Assembly (NCBI GenBank): GCA_964036315.1
Contig: OZ038517.1
Span: forward strand, 17,547,213 to 17,611,212
Length of the DNA: 64,000 bases
Direction of reading: 5' to 3'
Origin: Acanthosepion esculentum
Lineage: Eukaryota > Mollusca > Cephalopoda > Sepiida > Sepiidae
This document shows, piece after piece, positions 10,489-21,236 of the stretch. A program made the translations under genes and the position numbers. Every line of letters starts with the position of its first letter. The stretch's first letter is position 1. The notes under the pieces are model-generated. The model searched no databases and was not told where the DNA came from. It worked only from the letters and a program-made list of their open reading frames with translations.

Positions 10489-11425
10489 ATGACACTTACT
10501 CCGTTACCAATTCGACAGCAGATTATTAAGCTTCGAAAGAAGGATAATTTAAGTATTGGGTCTATTGCAAATATTGTTAACAAGTCAAAAAGTGTTGTTC
10601 ACGATATTCTTAAGGTCTACGATGATTGTGGTTCGTGTGAAGCAAGAAAGTCTACAGGTAGGCCAAGAAAAACGACCAAGAGAGAAGATCGTGCTATGGT
10701 AAAGTTGGTTAAAAAGGACAGATTTAAAACTGCTGCTGCTGTTTCTCGGGAAATGAGCATTGTACCTAAGAAAAAATTATCTCTAAAAACTGTCTCGTCG
10801 TTTAGTTGAACATGACCTACAAGCAAGAGCACTTGCAGTGAAGCCACTGATCAGCTCCAAGAATAAAAAGTGTCGTCTTACCTTTGCAACCGAACATGTG
10901 TTGTGGTCTCAAGAAAAATGGCAAATCGTGCATTTCAGTGATGAATCTAAGTTTATATTATTTGGCTCAGATGGGAAAAGGTACGTTCGTCGAAAAGTAG
11001 GTGAAAAATTGATATCTGGAGATGGTGTGGGCTCTTTGGTGCGTTTACATGGAAAGGTATATGCAGGAGTTTATAAACAACTTGTAAAAGTGCTGAGAAA
11101 TTCAACTAAGCGACCACCCATATTCATGCAGGACAATGCCCCATGCCCCAAGGCTAAGGTAGTCATGAATTCCCTCAAGGCTGAAAAAGTCACTGTTATG
11201 GATTGGCCTGCTCAAAGCCCAGATCTTAATCCTATTGAAAATGTGTGGAATATTCTAGGAGAACGTTCGAAAGCCAGAAATCCTAAAACAACCGAGCAAT
11301 TATGGAATGCCATTAAGGAAGAATGGAATAAGATCACCCAGCAAGAAATTGAAAATTTAATTTCCGCATGCAGTCGAAGATGTCAAAGTGTGATTGAAGC
11401 TAAAGGGCTTCACACTAAATATTAA
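10489..11425 (+). pseudogene. Tc1 transposase relic (DD34E), frameshifted and internally deleted
   Basis: The transposase would bind the inverted repeats and cut and join DNA. The first part (ATG at 10489) encodes a helix-turn-helix (IRQQIIKLRKKDNLS, then IGSIANIVNKSKSVV) and a GRPRKTTK linker. A frameshift near 10795-10805 moves reading to the frame of 10838-11425. That part holds the catalytic residues: Asp in HFSDESKF (codon 10940), Asp in MQDNAPC (codon 11132) and Glu in NPIENVW (codon 11237). Exactly 34 residues separate the last two, the Tc1 signature. The Gly-rich HGGGSVMVWG-type block is missing after RRKVGEKL, so roughly 25 residues appear deleted near 11014. The start at 10489 is preferred because the helix-turn-helix follows at once. 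Confidence 0.92.
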
Positions 11426-11470
11426 ATAATTCCAGTATTCTCTGTCATTTTTTATTTGTTATTTTTTCAA

Positions 11471-11686
11471 CCATTCTGATCATTTTGGCCGCCATGGATT
11501 TAGTAAATCACTAAATCATCCATAACTTTTGTATTATCCTCTCAAATTACGCCAAAACCTCAGCCAATAACAATTAATATCGTATTTATTGTCTGTGAAA
11601 ATTATAGAATATAAAACAACTTTCACAAAAACATACCTACTTTTCTGACGAAAACAATGCCGTTCTGAACATTTTGGCCGCAACTG
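11471..11686 (-). repeat. Right terminal inverted repeat of the Tc1 element
   Basis: Inverted counterpart of the left end, finishing GGCCGCAACTG at 11686. The inner direct-repeat site is at 11471-11493. Confidence 0.9.
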
Positions 11687-11719
11687 TATGTATGTATATC
11701 TGGCCACTCGTATTCAAGG

Positions 11720-12150
11720 ATAACCGTCTGCCAATCCCTATTGAAGACGTTTGCTCAGGTGCATTTCCGTTTATTCAATACCCACAGACCCACCTGCAGT
11801 TTATACTGCAACTATGCTGAGCTGACCTTAGTTACAGTTTCTTTGGAAGGAGCGTGTTATCTAGCGTTATCTAGATTTGAACAAGGCCAGCACGCTCAAG
11901 CCCTCTGCCACGATGACTTGTGGCATCGTGCTATCGACAGCCCCCAAGTGTTCCGTCTACCCAATTTCACTCACAAGGCTTGGGTCTACACGTGGTTGGT
12001 TTTCAGGCACTTTCCAAAGGTGCCGCACGCTGGGATCGACCCCCTCCAGTCCGATAGCATCAGGAAGTTTCCTTCCTGGCAAATCGACCATAGTGAGATT
12101 CGAACCCGGGTCTCATGCTCAGAAAGTGAACGTTCTAACCACTCAGTCAT
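11720..12150 (-). repeat. SINE family Y with tRNA-like head
   Basis: The minus strand begins near 12150 with an A-box-like TGACTGAGTGGTTAGAACG and a B-box-like GGGTTCGAATC (about 12089-12099). The body that follows recurs at 2990-3275, 15890-16095 and 16735-16905. Pol III promoter boxes and dispersed truncated copies define a tRNA-derived SINE. The head does not fold into a good tRNA. Open frames across it are incidental. Confidence 0.75.
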
Positions 12151-12286
12151 TTATTGTATTTTTTTTTATATTGTAACAATAAGTCATTTTCGTATATTTT
12201 GTAATGCCCTTTGGTAGGAGAGACTTTGTAAATCCCAGATACAGTACCAGTAACACCTTTGAACAATACTCGGTCAGACACGAGTA

Positions 12287-12365
<79 letters not shown>

Positions 12366-12435
12366 AAGATATTTTTGAAGGTACAAAATTTTATCACAGC
12401 AATAAACGTATGAAGCTTGATATTACTAGACATAT
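12151..12435 (-). mobile_element. Possible PLE N-terminal relic interrupted by (CA)n(TA)n
   Basis: A minus-strand open frame reads VLYLGFTKSLLPKGITKYTK upstream of a dinucleotide array. It vaguely resembles the CIKEGLLPKYT region of clearer PLE fragments, and a hammerhead-like box lies next to it. This is a weak assignment. Confidence 0.3.
12289..12362. repeat. (CA)n(TA)n compound microsatellite
   Basis: About 23 CA units pass directly into about 12 TA units. Confidence 0.95.
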
Positions 12436-12436
12436 T

Positions 12437-12490
12437 AAAAACGGGCGAAGCAACCGGTTTCGCTCCCGCTCATCAGGCTTACAACGGGAG
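12437..12490 (-). ncRNA. Hammerhead-like motif, weak
   Basis: The minus strand has CTGATGA (12476-12470), a GC/GC two-pair stem with GGGA loop, GAAA (12461-12458), then CCGG and CCCG that nearly pair. Stem I is poor. The core boxes are exact and stem II has no extra base, but the helices are minimal. Confidence 0.35.
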
Positions 12491-12763
12491 ATTTAATTTA
12501 AATTAAAAACACAGAAAATGTACAATAAAAGGAAATGTGGAGGCGGAGGGGGGAAAATGAGCAAAAGGAGCTAGAGGCAAATGACAGCGAGCCCCCAACA
12601 AACACTCACGTTGTTTCCACAAGGAAGGCTTGCGGGACCCGATGTAAAGTGCCTCCAGCACCTTATGGTGAAATAACGATTGTGACCGGGACAACACGGT
12701 GAACCGGCCAACACTAAAATTAGCTGCACACGATCTGCTCTTTAATAAGTGCTCACATAAGTG

Positions 12764-12764
<1 letters not shown>

Positions 12765-12819
<55 letters not shown>
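12765..12819. repeat. (TA)n microsatellite
   Basis: About 27 TA units. Confidence 0.95.
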
Positions 12820-12820
<1 letters not shown>

Positions 12821-13660
12821 CCTTTACCCGTTCCGTGATCTAATTATTTCAAAATGAGGTCGACTGTGCTTCCTCTCTGGGGATCAGTGTTCCAGCGACA
12901 CTTTATTCCTATATGGGACCCCCCACTTTGAGATGACTTCCTCTATGTTTCTTCAGCTTCAGTTATGTTCCTCAATGACAGCACAGCGTCAACTAATTTT
13001 TACTGACAATCGCCGCTGGGTGTTGACCTCAATGTCTTCTTTTATATAGACGCTGTATTCTTAATATTGAGCGCTTTTACCCATAAATATAGCAAACCAC
13101 AGAACTATATTATTTATCATATGTACCTATCGTATATGTATCAATCAACAAATATTTTGCCAGACGGCCTAATACCTTATAAGAGAATAAAATCATGAAC
13201 ATGGAAAAAAAAGAAGGAAAGCAAACACCTACCTCCACAGAAAACTAAAGTGGCAAACGCTTCGCCTGGACTAACTGGACTAAAAAAAAAAGATTCACCA
13301 TATCAAAACTTAACAAAGGACAGCTCTAGTCGCAACTCAAGTTTCACGCTCTCGCGATGTTCAACAGCGTTTATATAGCTATTCTTTGTTAAATGTTACG
13401 TTAAATTATATCACTTAGCATCCTCCATAGTTTACGTTGACTTTCAGATAGCCTCATGTATATTTATGAGCGTTCTTAGATTAAAAAGTTCCGACAATTT
13501 AACGACATGCTTTACTTTTGTTTATGAATATCTTTAGCGAAATAAAATCCTTTCATTTTCTTTGCTGAAGTCCATCCGAGAACTGGACACGTTGGCTTAG
13601 ATATGTTTTCCTTTTGTCTTTGTTCATATTGTCTTTTTAAAGATATATTTTTATTTATAT
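12820..13660. other. Mostly unassigned; a short dispersed repeat at 13005-13080
   Basis: 13005-13060 resembles 3590-3640. The rest has no gene or repeat I recognise. Confidence 0.4.
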
Positions 13661-13664
13661 CTGA

Positions 13665-13686
13665 ATCTATATCTATAAAAGACAGG

Positions 13687-13720
<34 letters not shown>

Positions 13721-14455
13721 AACGAATGCACGGCCTCAATTTTCGACGGATTTGCACCAAAATTTACATGTACATGCTCCAAGTTAGTGCGAAGGCCAAG
13801 ACCGATTTGCATTTCCCAACTCCCCTCGATTGTGGAAATAATCGATTTTTTCATGCTTCTACGGTAGTTTTGATGTAGTTTGCGGCCATTTTCTACTGGC
13901 CAGAGTGAGAGCCTATAGCTGGCTGCCACGAATAGGCAGGAAGATTCTATTGGCCAGCGTGAGAGCCAACAGCTGACTGACATGAATGCGAACTAGCATG
14001 CTAGCATGCAAAAAAAATTGATAGCTGCATTCGTCACAAGTGGGAAAAATTTAAATCTGCATTGCATTTTACTCCAATTGGCTCATTCGCTTGCTTAAAC
14101 TCAACGTTGATTCTGATTCTGCAGAACTGGGTTGGGTGTGAAAAAGTATTTGTTGTTAACATTCTTTTTTTTCATTCGGTTTTTCCAGTGACGAGTCCTT
14201 TTTTAAAGCTGATCGTTTTGTGTTCATTTTGTTTAGTTCTTCTTTCGTGACAGATTTAATGTTTAGTATAGAGCTTCGAAAAAATTCGCAGTGTGAGATA
14301 GGCAAGAAGTAAGGCATGTAGCAACATCAGCACGGCAAAGGGCACTCCTTTAAAGGCAAGGAACGGCAAAAATATTTTAAGTCAAGTGATAGCGATTGCT
14401 GTATGAGTCGTACGATTTTTGAATCAAGCACGGGCAACGCCGGGACATGCTGCTA

Positions 14456-14456
<1 letters not shown>
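13665..14456 (+). mobile_element. Non-autonomous Helitron, copy 1
   Basis: The left end TCTATAAAAGACAGGATG is followed by a (GT)n tract and TTTTCGACGGATTTGCACC. The right end has a GC-rich hairpin, CGGGCAACGCCGGG, and finishes CTAG (14453-14456) with T next. TC start, subterminal hairpin, CTRR end and insertion between A and T are Helitron hallmarks. No Rep/helicase is encoded. Open frames inside are short and unsupported. Two related copies lie on the minus strand at 23957 and 24880. Confidence 0.85.

Positions 14457-14511
<55 letters not shown>
14457..14511. repeat. (TA)n between duplicated Helitron ends
   Basis: About 27 TA units. Confidence 0.95.
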
Positions 14512-14649
<138 letters not shown>

Positions 14650-14659
14650 AGAGAGAAAT

Positions 14660-15125
14660 GTATAGCGTCCGACTTATGACGAAAAACTACATCCGGCAGC
14701 AAGGCCTCTGATCAGATGGTTTTGAGTAATACGAAACCACCTCTTAATTGCTGGCGTTCCTAGGTCCACCCTGACCCGGGGTGGCAGCACCTGTTAGGGT
14801 CCCAGATATGGGCAGATAATTAACCACCGAACAGGGCCAAAACACTATGGCAGTGTAAAAATAGGTTTTATAGTAAAAGTACCAGCAACACATTTTTGAA
14901 AAAATTATTACCAGCAATACATCTAAAAAAAAAAATATTACCAGCAATGGAATTGACTCCCGACAAAAACAACTTTACAAAAATACGTCAATGAAACCTG
15001 ATGTACAAACAGATCTCTAACAAAGAATGCATATTCTATTCATACGATCCTATCCTAAAAATCGTGTTGGCATTAAATAACCCATTGAGGTGTTGATATG
15101 CCGTAAAGCAAAATAAACCATAAAA
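14660..15125 (-). repeat. Family X composite repeat, inverted copy
   Basis: On the minus strand the order is head (TATCAACACCTCAATGGG, TTATTTAATGCC), several ATTGCTGGTAA-like segments, then the CCCTAACAGGTGCTGCCACC tail. This matches the order at 1974-2880. Confidence 0.75.
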
Positions 15126-15441
15126 TGTATAGAATAAAACCATTTATTTTATTTTATTCTCTTGCTAACATGTTTCTCTCCATTGGAAGATCAACAAATC
15201 AACTGAGAAAAACTAAATGAAAAATCGTTGCCATAGCAACCTTGCGACTGTTGTTAAATTTTAATATTTTTGAAAATTGAATTATTGATAAAACAAAAAA
15301 ATAATATCTGCGTATAAAATAAATATCTTTGGACGTACGCAGAAAATGTAAAAACAAATATCAAATACACTGATTTGAATTCGGGAAATAAAAGAGATTT
15401 ATGGTAAGAATGCATCATATCAATTATTATTCCCACACACA

Positions 15442-15444
<3 letters not shown>

Positions 15445-15519
<75 letters not shown>

Positions 15520-15522
15520 TAT
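15445..15522. repeat. (TA)n microsatellite
   Basis: TA tract with one TGTA interruption. Confidence 0.95.
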
Positions 15523-15659
15523 TGTGAAATTATTTTAATATATTTTCTGTTTATTCGTTATTTTTATAGATACAAATATTTAAATGCTCTGATTACACCA
15601 AACAGTATTGACTACATTTACCGAACTGAATGTACAAAGAATTTCATAGAAAATATGAG

Positions 15660-15739
15660 TCCTCCAACAGGAATCAAACCTGTACCCTACACAAAACCCA
15701 CATCTAGGCTGATGTGCTATCCCATTTAGCTACAGAGGA
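15660..15739 (-). repeat. tRNA-derived sequence, SINE head or tRNA pseudogene
   Basis: On the minus strand TCCTC at the 5' end pairs with GAGGA at the 3' end. A D-arm-like TAGCTAAATGGGATAGCA follows. A perfect T arm, ACAGG/CCTGT around a 7-base loop TTTGATT, lies at 15683-15667. The anticodon region is irregular (CACATC and GATGTG with a 6-base loop, then extra bases), so it is not a functional tRNA. Confidence 0.65.
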
Positions 15740-15754
15740 AACACCTGGTTAGTG

Positions 15755-15835
15755 AACTCAAGGTTTGGCTTGGTTCGGTTTCTTTTACTGCGTATCAACC
15801 TCAATGGGTTATTGTTTATACGTTATTTTGATAGA
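15755..15835 (+). repeat. Family X head fragment
   Basis: TTACTGCGTATCAACCTCAATGGGTTATT-like segment next to the tRNA-like sequence, truncated at both ends. Confidence 0.7.
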
Positions 15836-15889
15836 TAGAAATATTTAAGTAATTGCTCTGTTCGTAATAAACAGTATTAACTACATTTG

Positions 15890-16095
15890 CTGGTCAGAAT
15901 TTACAGTGTCTGAAAACCCTACAACAGTTTGAACCAAGCCTTGTGAGTGAAATTGGACAGACGGAACCTTTGGGACCCTTGCGAGATGGTTGTGTAGCAC
16001 GATGTCACAAGTCATCGTGACCGAGCTTTGAGAGTGCTGGCCTGGTTCAGACTGTTGATCATGCTAGATAATGTGCACTCTGGCTCAAACTGTAA
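15890..16095 (+). repeat. SINE family Y fragment
   Basis: Inverse of the family body: CAAGCCTTGTGAGTGAAATT, CACAAGTCATCGTGACCGAG, GAGAGTGCTGGCCTGG. A minisatellite begins shortly after its truncated end. Confidence 0.7.
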
Positions 16096-16126
16096 GTTTA
16101 TGTTACAATATAAACTCATAGGTTGA

Positions 16127-16724
16127 TTCAGTGGGTTATGGTTAGGGTTATTCAGTGGGTTATGGTTAGGGTTATTCAGTGTGTTATGGTTAGGGTTATT
16201 CAGTGGGTTATGGTTAGTGTTATTCAGTGGGTAACGGTTAGGGTTATTTAGTGGGTTACGGTTAGGGTTATTCAGTGGGTTATGGTTAGGGTTATTCAGT
16301 GGGTTTAAGGTTAGGGTTATTCAGTGGGTTATGGTTAGGGTTATTCAGTGGGTTATGGTTAGGGTTATTTAGTGTGTTATGGTTAGGGTTATTCAGTGTG
16401 TTATGGTTAGGGTTATTCAGTGGGTTATGGTTAGGGTTATTTAGTGTGTTATGGTTAGGGTTATTCAGTGGGTTATGGTTAGGGTTATTCAGTGGGTTTA
16501 AGGTTAGGGTTATTCAGTGGGTTATGGTTAGGGTTATTCAGTGGGTTATGGTTAGGGTTATTTAGTGGGTTATGGTTAGGGTTATTCAGTGTGTTATGGT
16601 TAGGGTTATTCAGTGGGTTATGGTTAGGGTTATTCAGTGGGTTATGGTTAGGGTTATTCAGTGGGTTATGGTTAGAGTTATTCAGTGGGTTATGGTTAGG
16701 GTTATTCAGTGGGTTATGGTTCAG
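16127..16724 (+). repeat. 24-bp minisatellite containing TTAGGG, about 25 copies
   Basis: The unit GGTTAGGGTTATTCAGTGGG plus TTAT has a 24-bp period with scattered variants (GTGTG for GTGGG, ATTTAG for ATTCAG, GGGTTTAAGG). Since 24 is a multiple of three, frames stay open on both strands and produce repeat peptides (Leu-Gly-Leu-Phe-Ser or Asn-Pro-Leu-Asn). I do not regard these as genes. Confidence 0.95.
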
Positions 16725-16734
16725 TGGTGATTGG

Positions 16735-16905
16735 ACAAACATAAATGTGCCTGAGGCCTGAGCAGTTGTCACGAATTCACAAGTCATCGTGACCGAGGGT
16801 TTGAGAATGCTGACCTGGCTAAATAAAAAATTGATCACGCACTCTCAATATGGCCTCTCTCCCAGAAATTGTAACTAATGTCCGTTCAGCAAAGTTGCAT
16901 TATAA
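16735..16905 (+). repeat. SINE family Y fragment
   Basis: CACAAGTCATCGTGACCGAG and GAGAATGCTGACCTGGC match the family. Same orientation as the fragment before the minisatellite. Confidence 0.7.
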
Positions 16906-16959
16906 AACTCGGGTGGGCTCTGGGAGTTGAGCGAACGTCTGTAATATGTTTTATTAGTT

Positions 16960-17330
16960 GATTTGTTTGTTTAACGGGATATCAACCATTTAGGGTCCAT
17001 TTAATGCCGAAATTTAATTTTCTTGGGTCCTTTGAAATGATAAAAATATCATATATGTTATTCTGCTTTCACAGTTGAATACATGGTAGATGATACTCAG
17101 CTTTTGTGTATATACATGTTCGTGCAGACATGATTACTAGAGGCAGTGGTATGTGTGTTTTATGTTGTACTTTGGTTGAAGTTATATCTTGGAATAAAGT
17201 TTGGTTTCTTTGATAAATTCTAGGATATTATATGGATTAATGTCATAAAAGTGTACTTTCATGTTGGTTGTGGGGTTGATGTTGCTTCGTGACATATCAA
17301 CATCTATATGGGCTATATAATGTTGAAATC
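16960..17330 (+). repeat. Two degraded family X heads
   Basis: 16970-17030 (GGGATATCAACCATTTAGGG, then TTTAATGCCGAAATTTAAT) and 17285-17325 (GACATATCAACATC, GGGCTATATAATG). The 250 bp between them are unassigned. Confidence 0.6.
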
Positions 17331-17417
17331 TAAACAAATTGAGCACAATTTTATGGCTTCTACTAAATATAATTTGAATGGAATTGTAATATAGTTCTCA
17401 AGCTGGTGCAGAAAGAG

Positions 17418-17420
<3 letters not shown>

Positions 17421-17506
<86 letters not shown>

Positions 17507-17516
17507 GAACAGACTG

Positions 17517-17566
<50 letters not shown>

Positions 17567-17576
17567 GAACAGACTG

Positions 17577-17642
<66 letters not shown>

Positions 17643-17652
17643 GATCAGACTG

Positions 17653-17698
<46 letters not shown>

Positions 17699-17708
17699 GA
17701 ACAGACTG

Positions 17709-17766
<58 letters not shown>
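17421..17766. repeat. (TA)n and (GATA)n array with GAACAGACTGA spacers
   Basis: (TA)n at 17421-17465, then GATA blocks separated four times by GAACAGACTGA or GATCAGACTGA. Reversed, the spacer reads TCAGTCTGTTC, the same spacer as in the 21170-22190 array. Confidence 0.95.
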
Positions 17767-17767
<1 letters not shown>

Positions 17768-18287
17768 GTGCTGACGGGTATAGATAGATAGATGAAGTGA
17801 CAGGAAAAGTGGCCCAAGCAGGGGAGGAGAATATCCCCATGGGAGCAACTAGGGAAGAATCTAAAGAAAGACACGCAAGCCATTTGCTATCAGTCAAATA
17901 TGAATGAGAGACAGACAAGGCGCTGCTGCCAAAATATGTATGCGAACGAAAAGTGAAAGCGAGAAAGAGACGGAAATCGCTGTCTTGGTATGGAGGAGAG
18001 AAACTGAAAATTACAAGAGTCCAAGAACATGAACAATTTAAGAAACAAAACGAAGGAAATTAGTCCGCGATGCTGCCAGGCTGACGCAGTCATATTTACG
18101 TGTAAAGCACAATAGACATCAAGTGCGTTCGAAATAAACAGGCACCCATATTGAAAAATCGCTGAGCGTGAAACAGAATGTTAATAGATAGAGAAACAAA
18201 TAAAAATGTTATTTCCAAGTGTATTAATAAAGTCTGTTAAAAGTATTTAAAATAGAGCAATGATGTACATAATACACACGCACACAG

Positions 18288-18288
<1 letters not shown>
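17767..18288. other. Unassigned sequence
   Basis: No gene recognised. The minus-strand frame 17890-18093 has no identifiable domain. Confidence 0.4.

Positions 18289-18347
<59 letters not shown>
18289..18347. repeat. (TA)n microsatellite
   Basis: About 29 TA units. Confidence 0.95.
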
Positions 18348-18351
<4 letters not shown>

Positions 18352-18352
18352 T

Positions 18353-18405
18353 TACATGCGCGGTACTTAGTGGGAAGTGCTCGATATCAGTGATAGAGCC
18401 GTTTT
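18353..18405 (+). repeat. Single copy of the GCGCGGTACTTA repeat
   Basis: ATGCGCGGTACTTAGTGGGA, then GTGCTCGATATCAGTGATAG. The inverse of this sequence is present three times at 47058-48064. Confidence 0.75.
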
Positions 18406-18513
18406 CACCCTTGGAACTGTCTGATGAGCCAGAGAAAAAATAAATTCCTTGGGGAAATAAATTCCTTGGGGAAATAAATTATACCCCAGGGACCCTTAAA
18501 GTTGTCTGTTTTC

Positions 18514-18624
<111 letters not shown>

Positions 18625-18708
18625 GTGCATGCGTGTGTGTGTATTTTTATGGATACAACTTACTTGAGTAAATGCTCTGCTCTAATTAAATAATATCAAT
18701 TACATTTA

Positions 18709-18725
18709 CCTGCCTAAATGTTCGG

Positions 18726-18796
<71 letters not shown>

Positions 18797-18812
18797 GGCC
18801 TAAATGTTCGGG

Positions 18813-18856
<44 letters not shown>

Positions 18857-18903
18857 AGATTACTTATTAAAGAGCTGCCGTTTGTTGAACACAAATGTGT
18901 ATG

Positions 18904-18936
<33 letters not shown>
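18709..18936. repeat. (TA)n arrays with a duplicated GCCTAAATGTTCGGGA
   Basis: The 16-mer occurs at about 18711 and 18797, each time directly before a TA array. A third TA array is at 18915-18936. Confidence 0.85.
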
Positions 18937-18937
<1 letters not shown>

Positions 18938-19375
18938 ATGATTGGCGTTCCGGTCACAATTTTTCCTCCCACTTCCATAAAAACACAGATATACGCAACC
19001 ATATATAAATCCAAAATTTAAAAAATCAATCTTTCTGTCTGACGATCGCAAATAGAGTGAAACCCAGGGTTACAAACTTAGATCAATCCAGCTAATTATA
19101 TATGTTTGTGTGTGTGTCTGTGTGTGTGTGTGTGCGCGCGCGTGCGCACGCGCGTCTTTAAAGCGCAGTAACTCGATCAGATTTTCTCGAAAGACATTTC
19201 TACTCAGTTTCGTATTCAAAACGTAAACAAATTAATTTCTAAAGAATTAAAAGATTTTTATCCGAGATATTTTAGTCGATACCCGCGTTTGAGTAGACGC
19301 TCCGTTTATAACACCTGCAAGCCTGTACTGCACACTCTAGATTACTTATTAAAGAGCTGCCGTTTGCTGAACACA
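18854..19375 (+). repeat. 39-bp direct repeats
   Basis: CTAGATTACTTATTAAAGAG plus CTGCCGTTTG occurs at about 18854-18893 and again at 19336-19375 with one or two differences. The intervening 440 bp contain TA and TG/CG-rich tracts (19104-19155). Confidence 0.8.
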
Positions 19376-19549
19376 CTTCGGACAGGACGCTTTCCCAATC
19401 ACTACAATCCTGACCTTTTCATTCCAGGGGTTATACGTTATCCTTCCTGCATAGCTCCATGAACTCCACTGATTGTATTTTCTTACGATTACAGGATACC
19501 ACACAATATCCCTCTATTTTGAGTGGCTCATGGGCCTTGTTGGTTGGTT

Positions 19550-19806
19550 GATTCGTTTTCTACGGCTTACCAACACTTTTGCGGGTTATTTAAAGAACAG
19601 AAAATATTTTTAAATTGTAAGAATATTTTGGCGGTAATAATGGTTTAGTTATACAAGTTTTAATAATTAACTCCTAGATGCGGGGGTCATACCTTAATAC
19701 AAGGGTGTTTGCACGTAAGTTAATATAACGAATCTAACTGGAATTGAAACTCGTGTCTCCGATTAAGAATTCCAAACCATTATCCATTACACCACCCGCA
19801 CATCCA
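19550..19806. repeat. Family X-like head next to a minus-strand tRNA-like head
   Basis: 19560-19630 resembles family X (CTTACCAACACTTTTGCGGG, TTATTTAAAGAAC). 19735-19805 on the minus strand has A-box TGGTGTAATGGATAATGG and B-box GAGTTTCAATTCC. The same tRNA-like head type occurs on the plus strand at 35243-35345. Confidence 0.6.
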
Positions 19807-20019
19807 AGCTTACAGCACCTGGTATTTCCAACTGGTCACCCATCTAAATACTGACCAGGCTCGATGTTTCATAACTTCGGTGATCCTACGAGAATGTTTC
19901 CATGTTACGTGGTCGTAATCCTCTTTGGGGACTTCTATTCGGTGAACATTAGTATGAATAAATAATGTAGAAATCGTCTCGGTTAAGACAGTGGATAAAT
20001 CTAGTGTCGCCGACAAAAC

Positions 20020-20887
20020 TAACCTGGCCGTCTGTCTCGAAAAGAACCGCTAGTCTGTTGTTGACTGGGCCAGGGATTGGCTGGTTACCTTAAACGCCTC
20101 AAATACAAAACTGCTCTCTATTACTCACCAGAGAGAACCATCCCTGCCTCCCATTAGATTGTCTGACGCTCAACTCCACGAGAGCACCTCTTTACGACTG
20201 CTCGGTCTCACATTGTCCGCTGACCTGAGATGGAACGAATACATTGAGTCAATAGATTCGTCCACCGCTAGGAAAGTTGGCTCTCTGTGCCGCGCCAGGA
20301 AATTTTTCTAGCCAGAGTCGATCCTTCAAATCTACAAATCAACCATTCGCCCTTGCATGGAGTATTGCTGCCATATATGGTCTAATGCCTCTTCTGTTTG
20401 TGTCAAGGTCCTTGATAAGATGCAAAGACGGATATGCAATGTAATTGGCCCTGATCTATCATCTCGTCTGCAGTCGCTCTCTCACAGACGTGCCGTTGCC
20501 TCCCTCTGTCTTTTTTTACAAATACATTCACGGTAACTGCTCCGATGAGCTGCTTTCGCTGCTTCATGAATTTAAGCGTTCAACTAGGCTGGCATCTCGC
20601 TCACACCCTTTCACTGTCGAAACTGTTAAATGTAGCCGTCTCTTCTACTCCAATAGCTTCATTTCTCGCACCTCTCGCTTACGGAACTCCCTCCCCTTTT
20701 CCTGTTTCCCTGATAGCTATAATCTCCAACTATTCAAATGTAATGTCAATCGACGTCTCCAGATGCCTTGATCTATTCCCTATCCTTCTCTTCATCCTTT
20801 CCTCTATCACTCCTCTTTTCTCTCGCTCCAACTCTCCGTAACCCCTTGTGTGCTAGTGGCTTCCCGTCTTGCTTGGGGATGAATGCT
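20020..20887 (+). pseudogene. Non-LTR retrotransposon (LINE) ORF2 C-terminus plus 3' UTR
   Basis: It encodes the region after the reverse transcriptase of a LINE, with the palm missing. Recognisable segments are LRLLGLTLSADLRWNEYIES, IRPCMEYCCHIWSNAS, LDKMQRRICNVIGPDLSS, and a C-terminus with SRLRNSLPFSCFPDSYNLQ followed by KCNVNRRL. At least two stops interrupt the upstream part (near 20050 and 20309). Past the stop at 20769 the 3' UTR carries CCCCTTGTGTGCTAGTGGC and ends in an A-rich tail at about 20888. The same 3' end appears at 22280 (minus), 39215, 42500, 51780, 58605 and 62880, showing a prolific family that leaves 5'-truncated copies. The clade is not certain; CR1/Jockey-like is plausible. 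Confidence 0.82.
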
Positions 20888-21165
20888 TAAAAAAAAATTC
20901 AAAGACTTCCATGGCTACATGGACTTAACGTGTCGGTGGAAGAGATGGGTGCATTTTTTCTCCAAAAGCAGTAATACGAAAGGAAAGCAACAAACTAGTT
21001 TTGCCGAGTTCATTCCGACACCGAAAAATGTTCTGCTACGTAGCACATTGTCGTGGTTAGAGGACACATTAGCAGAGATAACTTTTTCTGGTCAAGGAAG
21101 CTTACGGCTAATTCTGTTGCATAAAAAGAACAGACCACAATTTGCAAATCAATCAATCAATGTCC
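20888..21165. other. Unassigned sequence before the TATC array
   Basis: An open frame runs from 20883 into the repeat, but I recognise no domain. The non-repeat part (about 95 codons) could be a transposon remnant. Confidence 0.35.
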
Positions 21166-21169
21166 ATAT

Positions 21170-21194
21170 CTATCTCTCTATCTCAGTCTGTTCG

Positions 21195-21236
<42 letters not shown>

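Larger units (their letters stand above)
10147..11686 (+). mobile_element. Tc1-type DNA transposon, full length but inactive
   Basis: A complete 1540-bp element is flanked by TA dinucleotides (10145-10146 and 11687-11688), the target duplication expected of Tc1/mariner. It has long terminal inverted repeats and one transposase relic inside. Cut-and-paste movement would need transposase supplied elsewhere, because the internal gene is broken. The flanks are a TATG/TGTA-rich stretch. Confidence 0.93.

Noticed and set aside
13651..13983. 110-residue minus-strand ORF
   Set aside because: It lies within a non-autonomous Helitron and crosses its (GT)n tract; no domain.
15660..15739. Functional tRNA gene
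   Set aside because: The T arm is perfect but the anticodon arm is irregular and the acceptor is short; a SINE head or pseudogene is more likely.
16127..16724. True telomere end
   Set aside because: The unit is 24 bp with only one TTAGGG-like word, and complex sequence continues on both sides.
16299..16838. Repeat peptides from the 24-bp minisatellite
   Set aside because: The period is a multiple of three, so open frames are automatic; both strands are open.
18420..18450. Hammerhead at CTGATGAGCCAGAGAAA
   Set aside because: The CTGATGA box is present, but stem II and the GAAA spacing do not form.
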